NCBI GenBank assembly: GCA_963521185.1
Contig: CAUQTV010000003.1
Span: 372,001 to 436,000, forward strand
Source of the DNA: Enterobacter_D sp963521185
GTDB lineage: Bacteria > Pseudomonadota > Gammaproteobacteria > Enterobacterales > Enterobacteriaceae
Direction of reading: 5' to 3'
Length of the DNA: 64,000 nucleotides
Under the pieces are notes generated by a model. It had not been told where the DNA came from. It saw nothing but the letters and a program-made list of their open reading frames with translations, and ran no database searches. A program made the translations under genes and the position numbers. This document shows positions 25,933 to 33,786 of the stretch, piece after piece (position 1 is the stretch's first letter; every line of letters starts with the position of its first letter).

Positions 25933-26193
25933 TTACCCTTTAAACCCCGGTTGAGCACCTGGCTGTTTTGACGCCAGCCCGCCGACCCAAAGATCGATTG
26001 CCCTGCGGTTGTACATGCATTCGCTGTTTGCTTTGGGGATCCCGTCTGGCGAAATGTGCATGTACTCGCGGCCACACAGCCACGCTTCCCGCCGCGCACG
26101 CATGATTGTGCCCGGTTTCAGCCCCGTGAGTTCAATCAGTTTTTGCTCTGTAACCCAGTCATTGGGGATAAGTTGGTATTGAACTTCAGCCAT
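25933..26193 (-). CDS. xis: Excisionase family protein
   Basis: This small basic protein of 86 aa directly precedes int, ending 4 bases before its ATG. The sequence VTEQKLIELTGLKPGTIMRA is a winged-helix/MerR-like recognition segment and the block NSECMYNRRAIDLWV is conserved in phage excisionases of this type. I chose the ATG at 26193 because GGAG is 6 bases upstream; another ATG lies 4 codons earlier. It should bend attachment-site DNA and direct Int toward excision. Confidence 0.82.
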   Translation of the reverse strand: MAEVQYQLIPNDWVTEQKLIELTGLKPGTIMRARREAWLCGREYMHISPDGIPKANSECMYNRRAIDLWVGGLASKQPGAQPGFKG

Positions 26194-26238
26194 TCTTTTC
26201 TCCATTGGCCCCGCCAGGGGCCGGTTGATAAATCGAAA

Positions 26239-26481
26239 TCACATCACCTGGCCTGGCAGACGACGGAGCCGCCTCGCGCCGGTCATTGCGGTCGCCACAT
26301 AACTGGCCCGGCGGTTCGCTACCTCAACAACAATCTTCGAACCTTCGACGAGAATGGTGTAAGTGCTGGTGGTTTTCTGTCTGCCGAATTCACCGAATCG
26401 CGCGACATGCTCTGCAAGGGCCGCATCGCATGCCTGACGCGCCAGCCGCGAATCTTTACTACAACGATTAATTAGTCGCAT
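26239..26481 (-). CDS. Hypothetical prophage protein
   Basis: This 80-aa protein has ARQACDAALAEHVARFGEF, then a predicted beta-rich stretch TSTYTILVEGSKIVVEVANR. The start at 26481 (MRLINRCS) has GGAG about 8 bases upstream. It is part of the leftward int-recE operon and overlaps the preceding gene by 10 bases. I do not recognise the family. Confidence 0.6.
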   Translation of the reverse strand: MRLINRCSKDSRLARQACDAALAEHVARFGEFGRQKTTSTYTILVEGSKIVVEVANRRASYVATAMTGARRLRRLPGQVM

Positions 26482-26657
26482 GCTGCACGCTCCGGTTGAT
26501 AGACGTCCCAGCAATTACGCTCAATATTTGCAAGTAGTCGGCGCTCGCGAATGTCTTCAATGCTTCGCCCGGTCAGCTCTGCGATCTGCTCATTGGTGTG
26601 TCTTAAAAGCAGAGCTAATTGTTCCTGCGACCATGACTGATTTTCAGTTTTCATCAT
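26472..26657 (-). CDS. Hypothetical prophage protein, HTH-like
   Basis: This 61-aa polar protein contains QEQLALLLRHTNEQIAELTG, which looks like the first helices of a helix-turn-helix. Two consecutive ATGs (26657, 26654) could start it; neither has a strong ribosome site. It overlaps the next gene downstream. Function unknown. Confidence 0.5.
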   Translation of the reverse strand: MMKTENQSWSQEQLALLLRHTNEQIAELTGRSIEDIRERRLLANIERNCWDVYQPERAACD

Positions 26658-26666
26658 CAAGTTTCA

Positions 26667-26682
26667 GGAGGGCGAACCCTCC
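26667..26682 (-). terminator. UUCG tetraloop hairpin after recT
   Basis: On the minus strand GGAGGG-TTCG-CCCTCC forms a perfect 6-bp stem with a UUCG loop, a few bases after the recT stop. No U-tract follows, so it is more likely an mRNA 3' stability or processing element than a terminator. Confidence 0.4.
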
Positions 26683-26690
26683 CGCCTCCC

Positions 26691-27797
26691 TTAGCCGACA
26701 TACTCAGGTTTCATGTCAGTCAGTGTGATGCTGAACTGTTCGTAAAGCTCATCGCCCAGATGGCGCTTGGCCGCTGCCAGCGTCTGCTCAGCTTTGGCGA
26801 ACAGGTCCGCCGCTTCCGGTTCGTCAGGCTGAGGTAGAGAGTTGATTGCTGCTTCTACCTTGTTGCGCGCATCCACCAGGTAATAACGCTTTACGGCTTT
26901 GTTTTTCAGCTCGGTGAACAATGCAGATCCGAGCGTTGGTTTTGCCGACTCGATATCAGCGCGCACCGCTTTGGCCTGATCCACTGACTGCGCGGACTCA
27001 ATGCGGTCACGGAAATCATCGGCCATGGCGTCAATGTTGGCAGTAGACTCCTGGGCGCTGGTGGTGACCGGTTCGGAATTAATATCGGCCATGGTGATGC
27101 GCTGCTGCGGCGTCGGGTTAATTTCGCGTTCGGTACGCTGCTCAACTTCATCAGGCGTGTAAACGCCGAGGATCACATGCGGGCAGTACAGCCGCGCCCA
27201 GTACTTCACCCCGAGGTAGGCGATCTGCTGATCCGGTTTGGAAACCCATAGCGGTGAGTTGCGGGTAACTACCTGAGACAGGTAGAGGGGTTTGTCCCAC
27301 GTGATTTCACTTTCTCCACGAAGAATGGCCCCGACCTGAATGTAGAGTCCTGCTTCATCTTCATCAGTCCAGTCGCGAACACGTTCGGTAACGGTGTACT
27401 TCCCGTTCTTTCCGGTTTTCTCGCGGGCCACTTCTTTGGTTCTGGTGCAGTGTTCCCAGTCACCGCCGTAGCGATAATGGAAACGGCCATGAATGGCGCT
27501 GGAACTGGTGATTACGGCATTCACAAGCTGCGCTTCGTAACCCAGTTGGCCGTTAACCAGGTGCGTTTTTTGCGCTACCGCATAAGGATTCATCCCCCAT
27601 TGCATGGCCTGCATTACGATAGCCATGCAGTCAGCCGGTTTACCCGCAAGATGAGCCGGTACTGTGACCTGAGAATCAGCCATAAGGTTGGCGAACGCCG
27701 TTAGCTGGCCCAGCGCCTGCACGTTGAAAATAGCGTTGCTGGCAGAAATGGTGTTCGGTGCCTGCTGTTCTGCTGAGATGATGTTGGTGTTTTCCAT
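26691..27797 (-). CDS. recT: RecT-family single-strand annealing protein
   Basis: This 368-aa protein belongs to the phage RecT annealing family: PAHLAGKPADCMAIVMQAMQ and WGMNPYAVAQKTHLVNGQL match the conserved N-terminal core. About 100 extra C-terminal residues beyond the 269-aa Rac RecT are acidic and helical. The ATG at 27797 has AGGGG 8 bases upstream. It pairs with the RecE-like exonuclease encoded immediately upstream to catalyse phage recombination and repair. Confidence 0.9.
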   Translation of the reverse strand: MENTNIISAEQQAPNTISASNAIFNVQALGQLTAFANLMADSQVTVPAHLAGKPADCMAIVMQAMQWGMNPYAVAQKTHLVNGQLGYEAQLVNAVITSSSAIHGRFHYRYGGDWEHCTRTKEVAREKTGKNGKYTVTERVRDWTDEDEAGLYIQVGAILRGESEITWDKPLYLSQVVTRNSPLWVSKPDQQIAYLGVKYWARLYCPHVILGVYTPDEVEQRTEREINPTPQQRITMADINSEPVTTSAQESTANIDAMADDFRDRIESAQSVDQAKAVRADIESAKPTLGSALFTELKNKAVKRYYLVDARNKVEAAINSLPQPDEPEAADLFAKAEQTLAAAKRHLGDELYEQFSITLTDMKPEYVG

Positions 27798-27808
27798 GGT
27801 CATTCCCC

Positions 27809-30800
27809 TTATGCCTGGGCGCGCAGCGCTTCGAGGCGGCGCAGATCAAAATCGTTCAGTTCGTCGGTATAGTCGTCGGTGATCGGCGCGGGCCACTCGC
27901 CGGTATCGAAGGCGTTCGCGATAGCGCGCATCGTCGTGCGGTACTCAAGCGCACCCAGCTCCAGTAGTTCGGGGCTGGCTTCCACGATGGCGATCCAGTG
28001 GTAACCCTCATCCTTGTTCACGAAAATCCAGAAGAACTGGTCAAGCGCTGCCGTTTCGGTATACATAGCCGCACTCAGGTGATAGTCGCGCTCGATGATT
28101 TCCCGGTGCAGCTTTGCGCGCAGGCCGGACTGCTTGATGTTCCACATGCTGATAGTTTTCAAGTCCGCACCGATGCGCACCCCGTTTAATTCCAGCTCAA
28201 GGTCAGGCCGCACGCGGATTTCCAGCCCGGTCTCTTCGTCGATACCGAAATAGCTCGTCTCAACAGCGCGATCGGGGTGCAACAGCAGTTTTCCGGCAGT
28301 CGGGTGGCTGTGCAGCGCGCTCTGGATAGCCAGCGCAGTGGTGTACTGCTGGCGGGTTACCAGAATTTTGCCTTCCGGGTTCTCGCGCCAGGCGTCCAGC
28401 AGTTCATCAGCGAATACCGCATCCGGGCGGACTGCCTTGAGCGCCTGAATCAGATCTACCTTAGTACCCGACACTTTCAGCGGTGCCGGTTTCTGAGCTT
28501 CCTGTGCGACCAGGTCAGGATTAACGATCACCAGTTGCTCGAGCAGCGCGTCACGGCTGCCGCTGGTCTTCACCGGGGCAGGCAGGGTGGCGTTGTACTC
28601 TTTGATGCAGGCTTTCATCGCGGCAGCGGTCTGCTTTTGGTCTGCTTCGATACGCTGAAACTCTTCCGGCAGCGCCATGTAACTTTGTGCGGTTTCGTCT
28701 ACTGCTGAGCCCAGCGGCAGCGGCGCGGGCAGGGTGGCGTTGTGCGCTTCCAGCAGTGCCTTGATATCGTCGGCGCTGAGCTGCGGCGGCAGGCTGGCGT
28801 TGTACTCGTCGATCAGCGCGCGGATTGTCGCTGTGGTGGTGAGCGCACCTTCAGGGATCACCGGCTCGATGCTGAATTCTGCATCCAGGGTTTCCGGCTG
28901 TAGTGCCAGTGCGTGCACCAGATTGCCCATGTCCAACACCTTCGAACGTTCTTTCTGGATAGTCTTCTCGACGTGACGCGCATTGAAGTACATCAGGCTG
29001 ACGCGGGCATCCTTCACTTGTGTTGAGCTGATACCGTTTGCACCGTGATAGACATCATTCGGCAATCCTTCATAGCGGCCCGGTTCGAAGTAAGCAGGGA
29101 ATTCTGAAGAGATAGTCGGCCCATCTGCCTGTTCTGACGTATCCTCATGGATAGCGGAATAAAGGTTTGGGCAGGCGTTTGCGATGATTTCACGGTTAGT
29201 CATCGCAGTTGTTGCTGCACCAGCTTCATCAACGCTTGCATCTGGCAGAGCTGCTGCTTTGCTTTCCGAAAGCGCAACGATATTTTCGGTTTCATTACCG
29301 CGATCCGTTTCCATCTGCACATCGTCGGCGATCTCCACACTTTCCGTTTTCACGACTTCATTTGAGGGGGCTGTCATCAGGCCATCAATGGAGAACACGC
29401 CGGGAGCGATGCTTTTAACTTCAGGCTGCGTGGTTGCTTCAGGTGCATTTTTTTGGACCGCTTCAACGCAGGCGTGTCCGACAACTGAAAATTCTGTGGA
29501 AAGCCCCTCAAGGCTCTCAACCGGCTGAGTGCCCTGAATGGCACCGGCAACAACCGCAGCGCTGTCAATCTGGCGTGCAGCAGCGAGGATTTCTAACGTC
29601 GGTTTATCATGTTGATATTCTGTCAGCGTTGCGCTGATATAGCCGCTCAGGCGATCCGGGAACGGCGTAATGCCAGACGATGCTTCACGGATCAGTGCAA
29701 AAATTGCAGCGCGCGAATAATCCAGGATGCCCGCGATTTTGCGCAGTGCGCCAGACCATTCTTTAAACGGACTTTCTTTGGCCGCGACAATGTCTTTAGC
29801 GCGGCGGTGAATGGATACCGGGATGTTGTAGATGTCGAAATTCATCGGCAGCGTGGCGCAGGCGATCTCAATATCCAGCGTGTCCAGCGTGTGTTCATAA
29901 TCCTGGCTGCGGTCTGTTGTGGTCCCACCGCCCGCGTTAGTCCCTGAATCAGTACGTTGAATCTGTGACACCCTGTTACCACTGATCCACTCTTTGACGA
30001 GCAGTCCGCGGTCCGGGTAGCACGTCGCGCTCCACGCTTTTAAAAATTTGAGCAACAGGGCGAGTTCAGGGGCCTTAGCGGTTGTCGAAAACACGCGTTT
30101 AACAGCTTCGGTCAGCTTCCAGAGATCGTATTCTTTAACGTCTTTCAGACCATCAATGTTTTCAGCTGCGAGAAGCAGATTTTGTGCATACGTATTGTCA
30201 GTATCCATTTCCAGTGCGCGGACAGTTTTCAGCTGATCGTTATCAACGTGATAAGCGAAATTGTCATCGGTAATAAACTGCGCAAGGAGCCGTTGGCGGA
30301 AAGGCAAGGTTGCGACAACATGTTGTACTGGTGTGTCAGTTTTCTGAATGCGCCAGAAGTTGGTAATACCTGCGCGCTGGTCCGGTTCGGCGTTTACCCA
30401 CTCACGAATAAAGGCCGTAAAGTCATCCGTTGAGAATGCTTTATCCCGAGGAAACGCTTTTTTGAATCCTTCGATCAGCTTCCACTCGTTGTGAAGCGAT
30501 AGTTCTTCAACACCGGGAACGTTGCGAACAGCCTGCAGAAGGTTCTGAACGTAATCATTGCCTTCATCCAAAGACAACTCAGTGACGGAAATCTGTTGTT
30601 CTTCGCTGATATGAGTTTCCTGCTTTTCGAACAGCAGATGCGTAAGAAGACGTAGTGACAAGCGCAACCGGGCAACCGGGCGCAGCATTTCTTTTTCGAT
30701 CTCGTCGAAAGACTCGCCATTCACGTTAACGTTTTTGTTGGATGGCGCTGGTGCACTCGTATCGGCAGCTGCGCCGACTAAAACCACGTCGTTCACAGTT

Positions 30801-31123
30801 GAGTGAGAGGAATTCTCCTGAGTTGATACATTTTTATCACTAGCAGTAATGACAGGTGCCCAGGAATGCCCGTCGTCTCCCAGCACATAGCGCTCGCACC
30901 AGGTGAAATCGACAGTACCTTCTTCAGGCAGATCATCAACGACTGGGAAATCAGTGCGTGCAGGCAACTGGTAATCAGCGCCACGGCCGGTTTCAATTTC
31001 CGCGTCTTCAAGAATCACCTGCGCCTGGAGTTTGGCGCGGGCTTCAGTTTTGGCTGAGAACCAGAGCACGCCACTTGGCTTACCTGATTTCTGCGTCGCT
31101 TTCAGAAAGTAGAAAAATTCCAT
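27809..31123 (-). CDS. recE: RecE-like exonuclease VIII, long form
   Basis: The C-terminal region is a PD-(D/E)XK 5'-3' dsDNA exonuclease: YEGLPNDVYHGANGISSTQV starts the domain, LDMGNLVHALAL carries the early His, and VRIGADLKTISMWN carries the catalytic Asp and Lys. The protein is 1104 aa against 866 aa for Rac RecE. The N-terminal half begins EFFYFLKATQKSGKPSGVLW as in RecE. A repeated motif (YNASLPPQL, HNATLPAPL, YNATLPAPV) lies inside the nuclease region around 28580-28830. RBS AAAGGA. It supplies ssDNA ends for RecT. Confidence 0.9.
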   Translation of the reverse strand: MEFFYFLKATQKSGKPSGVLWFSAKTEARAKLQAQVILEDAEIETGRGADYQLPARTDFPVVDDLPEEGTVDFTWCERYVLGDDGHSWAPVITASDKNVSTQENSSHSTVNDVVLVGAAADTSAPAPSNKNVNVNGESFDEIEKEMLRPVARLRLSLRLLTHLLFEKQETHISEEQQISVTELSLDEGNDYVQNLLQAVRNVPGVEELSLHNEWKLIEGFKKAFPRDKAFSTDDFTAFIREWVNAEPDQRAGITNFWRIQKTDTPVQHVVATLPFRQRLLAQFITDDNFAYHVDNDQLKTVRALEMDTDNTYAQNLLLAAENIDGLKDVKEYDLWKLTEAVKRVFSTTAKAPELALLLKFLKAWSATCYPDRGLLVKEWISGNRVSQIQRTDSGTNAGGGTTTDRSQDYEHTLDTLDIEIACATLPMNFDIYNIPVSIHRRAKDIVAAKESPFKEWSGALRKIAGILDYSRAAIFALIREASSGITPFPDRLSGYISATLTEYQHDKPTLEILAAARQIDSAAVVAGAIQGTQPVESLEGLSTEFSVVGHACVEAVQKNAPEATTQPEVKSIAPGVFSIDGLMTAPSNEVVKTESVEIADDVQMETDRGNETENIVALSESKAAALPDASVDEAGAATTAMTNREIIANACPNLYSAIHEDTSEQADGPTISSEFPAYFEPGRYEGLPNDVYHGANGISSTQVKDARVSLMYFNARHVEKTIQKERSKVLDMGNLVHALALQPETLDAEFSIEPVIPEGALTTTATIRALIDEYNASLPPQLSADDIKALLEAHNATLPAPLPLGSAVDETAQSYMALPEEFQRIEADQKQTAAAMKACIKEYNATLPAPVKTSGSRDALLEQLVIVNPDLVAQEAQKPAPLKVSGTKVDLIQALKAVRPDAVFADELLDAWRENPEGKILVTRQQYTTALAIQSALHSHPTAGKLLLHPDRAVETSYFGIDEETGLEIRVRPDLELELNGVRIGADLKTISMWNIKQSGLRAKLHREIIERDYHLSAAMYTETAALDQFFWIFVNKDEGYHWIAIVEASPELLELGALEYRTTMRAIANAFDTGEWPAPITDDYTDELNDFDLRRLEALRAQA

Positions 31124-31189
31124 ACTCGTTTCCTTTGGGTGATAGAATCCCCGGCGCTGTATAAGCCGCCATCGACTGGTTGGTTTAAA

Positions 31190-31245
31190 TTCCGGTGGGC
31201 TTTGGTAGGTGTCACCGGACGTAAGGCCCGCTTCGGCGGGTTTTT
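31190..31245 (+). ncRNA. Candidate small RNA with intrinsic terminator, antisense to the recE leader
   Basis: In the gap upstream of recE the plus strand carries a stem CCGGTG/CACCGG (31192-31218) and then CCCGC-TTCG-GCGGG followed by TTTTT (31227-31245), a textbook terminator for rightward transcription. All genes here run leftward, so the terminator has no coding gene to serve. The 5' end and promoter are not defined. Confidence 0.4.
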
Positions 31246-31249
31246 GCGT

Positions 31250-31408
31250 TTAGCCTTCGTGCGCCATCTGGTCGTAACTGGCGCACTGCGCAGAGCAATA
31301 CTCTTTCTCTTTCCGTGCCAGTTGACGGCCCTGGCGATAGAGAAGGGTGCGTTTCACAACTTCCCCTGGTTTAATCTGTTTGCTGCAATACCCGCATTTA
31401 ACTTCCAT
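31250..31408 (-). CDS. Small zinc-finger prophage protein (YdaE-like)
   Basis: This 52-aa protein has two cysteine pairs, CGYC at residues 5-8 and CSAQC at 38-42, a treble-clef-like zinc site as in small Rac-region proteins. RBS GGGAG is 6 bases before the ATG. It is in the leftward early operon between a DUF1482 gene and recE. Function unknown; the resemblance to YdaE rests on size, position and cysteines. Confidence 0.65.
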   Translation of the reverse strand: MEVKCGYCSKQIKPGEVVKRTLLYRQGRQLARKEKEYCSAQCASYDQMAHEG

Positions 31409-31419
31409 GCTTACTCCCG

Positions 31420-31617
31420 TTAAAAAGCCGCGTTGTAACCGGCTGGCTGCTCGCCAGCGCGAACAATGTGCTCAACTTCGAAACATTCCCCGGCGACCTG
31501 CTGCTCGACAGCGGCAGCTTCACACTGCTGCTGGCTTTCGTAGACGCCCAGCACCACATCCTGAAAATCACCGTTGGTCATGCCTATGGTCAGAACTAAC
31601 GCGAATAACGTATTCAT
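31420..31617 (-). CDS. DUF1482 family prophage protein
   Basis: This 65-aa protein beginning MNTLFALVLTIGMTNGDFQD, with VVLGVYESQQQCEAAA, matches the short phage family DUF1482. The hydrophobic N-terminus could be a signal or membrane segment and there are two cysteines downstream. Its ATG overlaps the stop of the preceding gene (TGATG). Function unknown. Confidence 0.75.
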   Translation of the reverse strand: MNTLFALVLTIGMTNGDFQDVVLGVYESQQQCEAAAVEQQVAGECFEVEHIVRAGEQPAGYNAAF

Positions 31618-31820
31618 CAGTGTGTACCTGCTGGAACCAGATGCGGTTCAATGTTGCGAGAGGCATACGGGCGGCGAATGTGGCGCAGGTTTCCCTGCGG
31701 CTCGTGCCAGTAAGTGCCATTGGTATAATCAAAAGAGACAAGCCATGCCGCGCCGGTGCGGCTGTTGCGCATGGGAATTGCGCGACCGCTTTTAGGTACT
31801 GCCTGATTAATCGTTGCCAT
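31617..31820 (-). CDS. Hypothetical prophage protein
   Basis: This 67-aa basic protein (SGRAIPMRNSRTGAAWLVSF, then TYWHEPQGNLRHIRR) is the first gene of the leftward early operon, about 90 bases downstream of the operator cluster. RBS GGTGAG. I do not recognise it. Confidence 0.6.
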   Translation of the reverse strand: MATINQAVPKSGRAIPMRNSRTGAAWLVSFDYTNGTYWHEPQGNLRHIRRPYASRNIEPHLVPAGTH

Positions 31821-31907
31821 CTCACCCTTTGCCGTTGTCGCCCGGCTGGCGGAACGTTTCTACCGGACACCCGCGCTGTGCTTGTGTCGTTGTTTGGATG
31901 AGCTGAA

Positions 31908-31982
31908 TTTAGCGCAGTGCTAAATATGAAGCAATAGCATTATGCTAAATAATGTTTGCATTTAATTTAGCATTTTGATTTG
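31908..31982 (-). promoter_or_regulatory. Left operator cluster (OL-like) of the prophage repressor
   Basis: Three 17-bp sites share the plan TTTAGC-N5-GCTAAA: TTTAGCGCAGTGCTAAA (31908-31924), AATAGCATTATGCTAAA (31933-31949) and the weaker TTTAGCATTTTGATTTG (31966-31982). The same half-sites occur in the right cluster on the other side of the repressor gene. They should control the leftward early promoter. Confidence 0.75.
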
Positions 31983-32025
31983 AAAGGGAATTTATTTTTT
32001 TGGCAGTCAGAGGGATTTTTGAGAC

Positions 32026-32050
32026 AAAAAAAAAGCCCGCATGTGCGGGC
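32026..32050 (-). terminator. Terminator of the repressor gene
   Basis: On the minus strand GCCCGC-ACAT-GCGGGC is followed by nine T, 26 bases after the repressor stop. Confidence 0.9.
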
Positions 32051-32075
32051 TTATCGTTAGAGACTGTGTTTTGCA

Positions 32076-32753
32076 TCAGGGGATGTTGAGTATTTTAGCG
32101 TCAACAACAACTCCAATGATTTTGCAATTTCCGTTAATTTCAATCATAGGATACTGTGGATTTAGCGGCTTTAGGAAACGCCGACCTGCATCAATAACCA
32201 GTTTCTTGAATGTAGCTTCGTTATCTTTTTCGAGTTTAGCCACGACAAGTTTACCGTTGCGCGGTTCTACTTCAGGATCAACAAGTATTGCAGCACCTTC
32301 GGGTATGCTTAGACCGCCTGGCGAGGTCATTGAATCGCCTTTGACATCAAGCCAAAACGAGTCCTCAGAGCAATCTACAGTTGTTTCGTACCATCGTTCA
32401 ACGGCTCGGCGGTGATAAGGTTCTACGGCTTCCATCCATTCTCCGGCGCTCACCCAACTAATTACCGGGTAACTGCCTTTAGGCTCATGCTTACCGCTAA
32501 ATGAGACATTACCTGGCGTATCTTTTGAGTGTAGGGAATCCATCCAGCCAACTGGCAGACTTAGTGCGGTCTCAATTTTCCTAGCCAACCGATCGCCAAC
32601 ATTCCTGTTAGGGTTTTCACCAATGAGTTGGCTCAACATAGCTGGACTCATATCAGCTAGCTCAGCGAATTGAGCTTTGGTCAAACCTTCCTCAACTCGC
32701 TTCTGTTCGAAGAGAGCTTCGAGGTTAACTTTTCTGATTTCTTTATTTTCCAT
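32076..32753 (-). CDS. CI-like prophage repressor, LexA-type autocleaving (S24)
   Basis: This 225-aa repressor has an N-terminal helix-turn-helix (LTKAQFAELADMSPAMLSQL, about residues 24-43) and a C-terminal S24 peptidase domain. The cleavage site is Ala103-Gly104 (WVSAGEW), the nucleophile Ser141 in VKGDSMTS and the general-base Lys183 in EATFKKL. These features predict RecA-stimulated self-cleavage and SOS induction. The ATG at 32753 is the best fit to the domain start, although AGGA is unusually close to it. It is convergently oriented with the OL cluster and divergent from the Cro-like gene across the OR cluster. Confidence 0.9.
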   Translation of the reverse strand: MENKEIRKVNLEALFEQKRVEEGLTKAQFAELADMSPAMLSQLIGENPNRNVGDRLARKIETALSLPVGWMDSLHSKDTPGNVSFSGKHEPKGSYPVISWVSAGEWMEAVEPYHRRAVERWYETTVDCSEDSFWLDVKGDSMTSPGGLSIPEGAAILVDPEVEPRNGKLVVAKLEKDNEATFKKLVIDAGRRFLKPLNPQYPMIEINGNCKIIGVVVDAKILNIP

Positions 32754-32771
32754 TCCTACATTTTCACCGTT

Positions 32772-32837
32772 TTTAGCAATTTGATAAATATGCAAATTGC
32801 TAAATGGTGCTTGCGTAGTATTTAGCATAACGCTAAA
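32772..32837 (+). promoter_or_regulatory. Right operator cluster (OR-like)
   Basis: Sites TTTAGCAATTTGATAAA (32772-32788), ATATGCAAATTGCTAAA (32788-32804) and TTTAGCATAACGCTAAA (32821-32837) fill the region between the repressor and Cro-like genes. The first two together form a 12-bp perfect inverted repeat (TTTAGCAATTTG / CAAATTGCTAAA). Three operators with overlapping promoters recall lambda OR. Confidence 0.8.
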
Positions 32838-32839
32838 CT
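32811..32839 (+). promoter_or_regulatory. Candidate rightward early promoter (PR-like)
   Basis: TTGCGT at 32811-32816 and TAAACT at 32834-32839 are separated by exactly 17 bases, and the operator at 32821-32837 covers the spacer and most of the -10. Bound repressor would block RNA polymerase. The Cro-like ATG is 30 bases downstream. Confidence 0.55.
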
Positions 32840-32868
32840 CCAGTTCGAATCAGTTAATGGAGATCACC

Positions 32869-33102
32869 ATGGGTAACGAACTACTGCGTTGGCGTAAATC
32901 AGCGACCACTGATGAGTGGGCTCAGCTTGCATCGCTGGCAAAAACAACAACTGGATATCTTGACCAGATTGCATATGGGAATCGTCGAGCTTCTCCTGAA
33001 AAAGCGAGCGCTATTGAAGAGGCGACTCATTCCTTTACAAGTCATGACCCTGTTTCTAAAGAGAGCTTGGTCTTCGCATATCAGCGCAACAATGCAGCTT
33101 AA
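32869..33102 (+). CDS. ydaS: YdaS-family Cro-like regulator
   Basis: This 77-aa protein with helix-turn-helix DEWAQLASLAKTTTGYLDQI and AYGNRRASPEKASAIEEAT follows the YdaS/Cro pattern. It is the first gene of the rightward early operon, directly after the operator cluster. GGAG lies 6 bases before the ATG at 32869. In Rac-like prophages YdaS acts as the Cro repressor at the lysis/lysogeny switch. Confidence 0.8.
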   Translation: MGNELLRWRKSATTDEWAQLASLAKTTTGYLDQIAYGNRRASPEKASAIEEATHSFTSHDPVSKESLVFAYQRNNAA

Positions 33103-33116
33103 TCAGGTTCACGAGA

Positions 33117-33659
33117 ATGCAATCACTTAACTTTCAACAGAGTACACCGCTACACCCAATAGCGATGATAAATCGTTCTCAACCTGCTGAGGACATGCCG
33201 AACCCTGGCGATATCCGCGACGCCGTTCGCGCATGGGCAGCGGTAGCTGGGCAGGATGTCGTTGCTGCTCACATCGTAGATCATTGGCGCAGCTGTGGCG
33301 GAAAGGGCATTGCATTCCCCGCTGACGTTAGCCGTGCCCGCCAGAAACTTTTTCGCTGGCTCGATAACCGCTTCGATACAGACGACTGCCGGGATCGGGT
33401 GCGCCAGCTGACACCCGCGATTCTGGCCGTTCTGCCGCTCGAGCATCGCGGTGCGCTGGTGGGCGGCGACTGCAAACTGACGCGCTTGGCTCACGCTGAA
33501 AAGGAGGTTGCCGAGGCAAAGCGCGCGGTGCTGATGGATGCGCCGAAGCACCAGAAACTGAAAGAAATGAGCGAGGGGATCATGTCGATGTTTCGGCTTG
33601 AACCGGATCTGGCCGGGCCCCTGATGGCGATGGTAACAACCATGCTGGGGGGAATGTGA
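33117..33659 (+). CDS. ydaT: YdaT-family regulator (CII-like position)
   Basis: This 180-aa protein has the YdaT-like core IRDAVRAWAAVAGQDVVAAH and RVRQLTPAILAVLPLEHRGAL. The family was first called a toxin, and some members have been shown to be CII-like transcription regulators controlling phage development. It follows ydaS by 14 bases, matching that role. The ATG used is at the start of the open frame; internal ATGs at about codons 17 and 27 are possible, so the true N-terminus is uncertain. Confidence 0.72.
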   Translation: MQSLNFQQSTPLHPIAMINRSQPAEDMPNPGDIRDAVRAWAAVAGQDVVAAHIVDHWRSCGGKGIAFPADVSRARQKLFRWLDNRFDTDDCRDRVRQLTPAILAVLPLEHRGALVGGDCKLTRLAHAEKEVAEAKRAVLMDAPKHQKLKEMSEGIMSMFRLEPDLAGPLMAMVTTMLGGM

Positions 33660-33675
33660 AGAGTTTTGAAATGGT

Positions 33676-33708
33676 GAAGACCGTTGTGCGCCAACACAGC
33701 CGGTCTTC
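33676..33708 (+). promoter_or_regulatory. Long inverted repeat upstream of the replication gene
   Basis: GAAGACCG (33676-33683) and CGGTCTTC (33701-33708) form a perfect 8-bp stem with a 17-base loop between ydaT and gene O. There is no T-tract. It may be an mRNA element or a regulator site. A 13-codon frame with GAGG upstream (33743-33784) ends 2 bases before the gene O ATG. Confidence 0.4.
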
Positions 33709-33786
33709 GGGTGCAATCACGTCGAGCAATTGCGAGGTCATTATGACAAACACATGTTCAAAACACCAGGCGGAAGGGGCATAGCT

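Noticed and set aside
31139..31423. 94-codon plus-strand frame upstream of recE
   Set aside because: It covers the small zinc-finger gene in antisense, lacks a ribosome site and crosses the orphan terminator.
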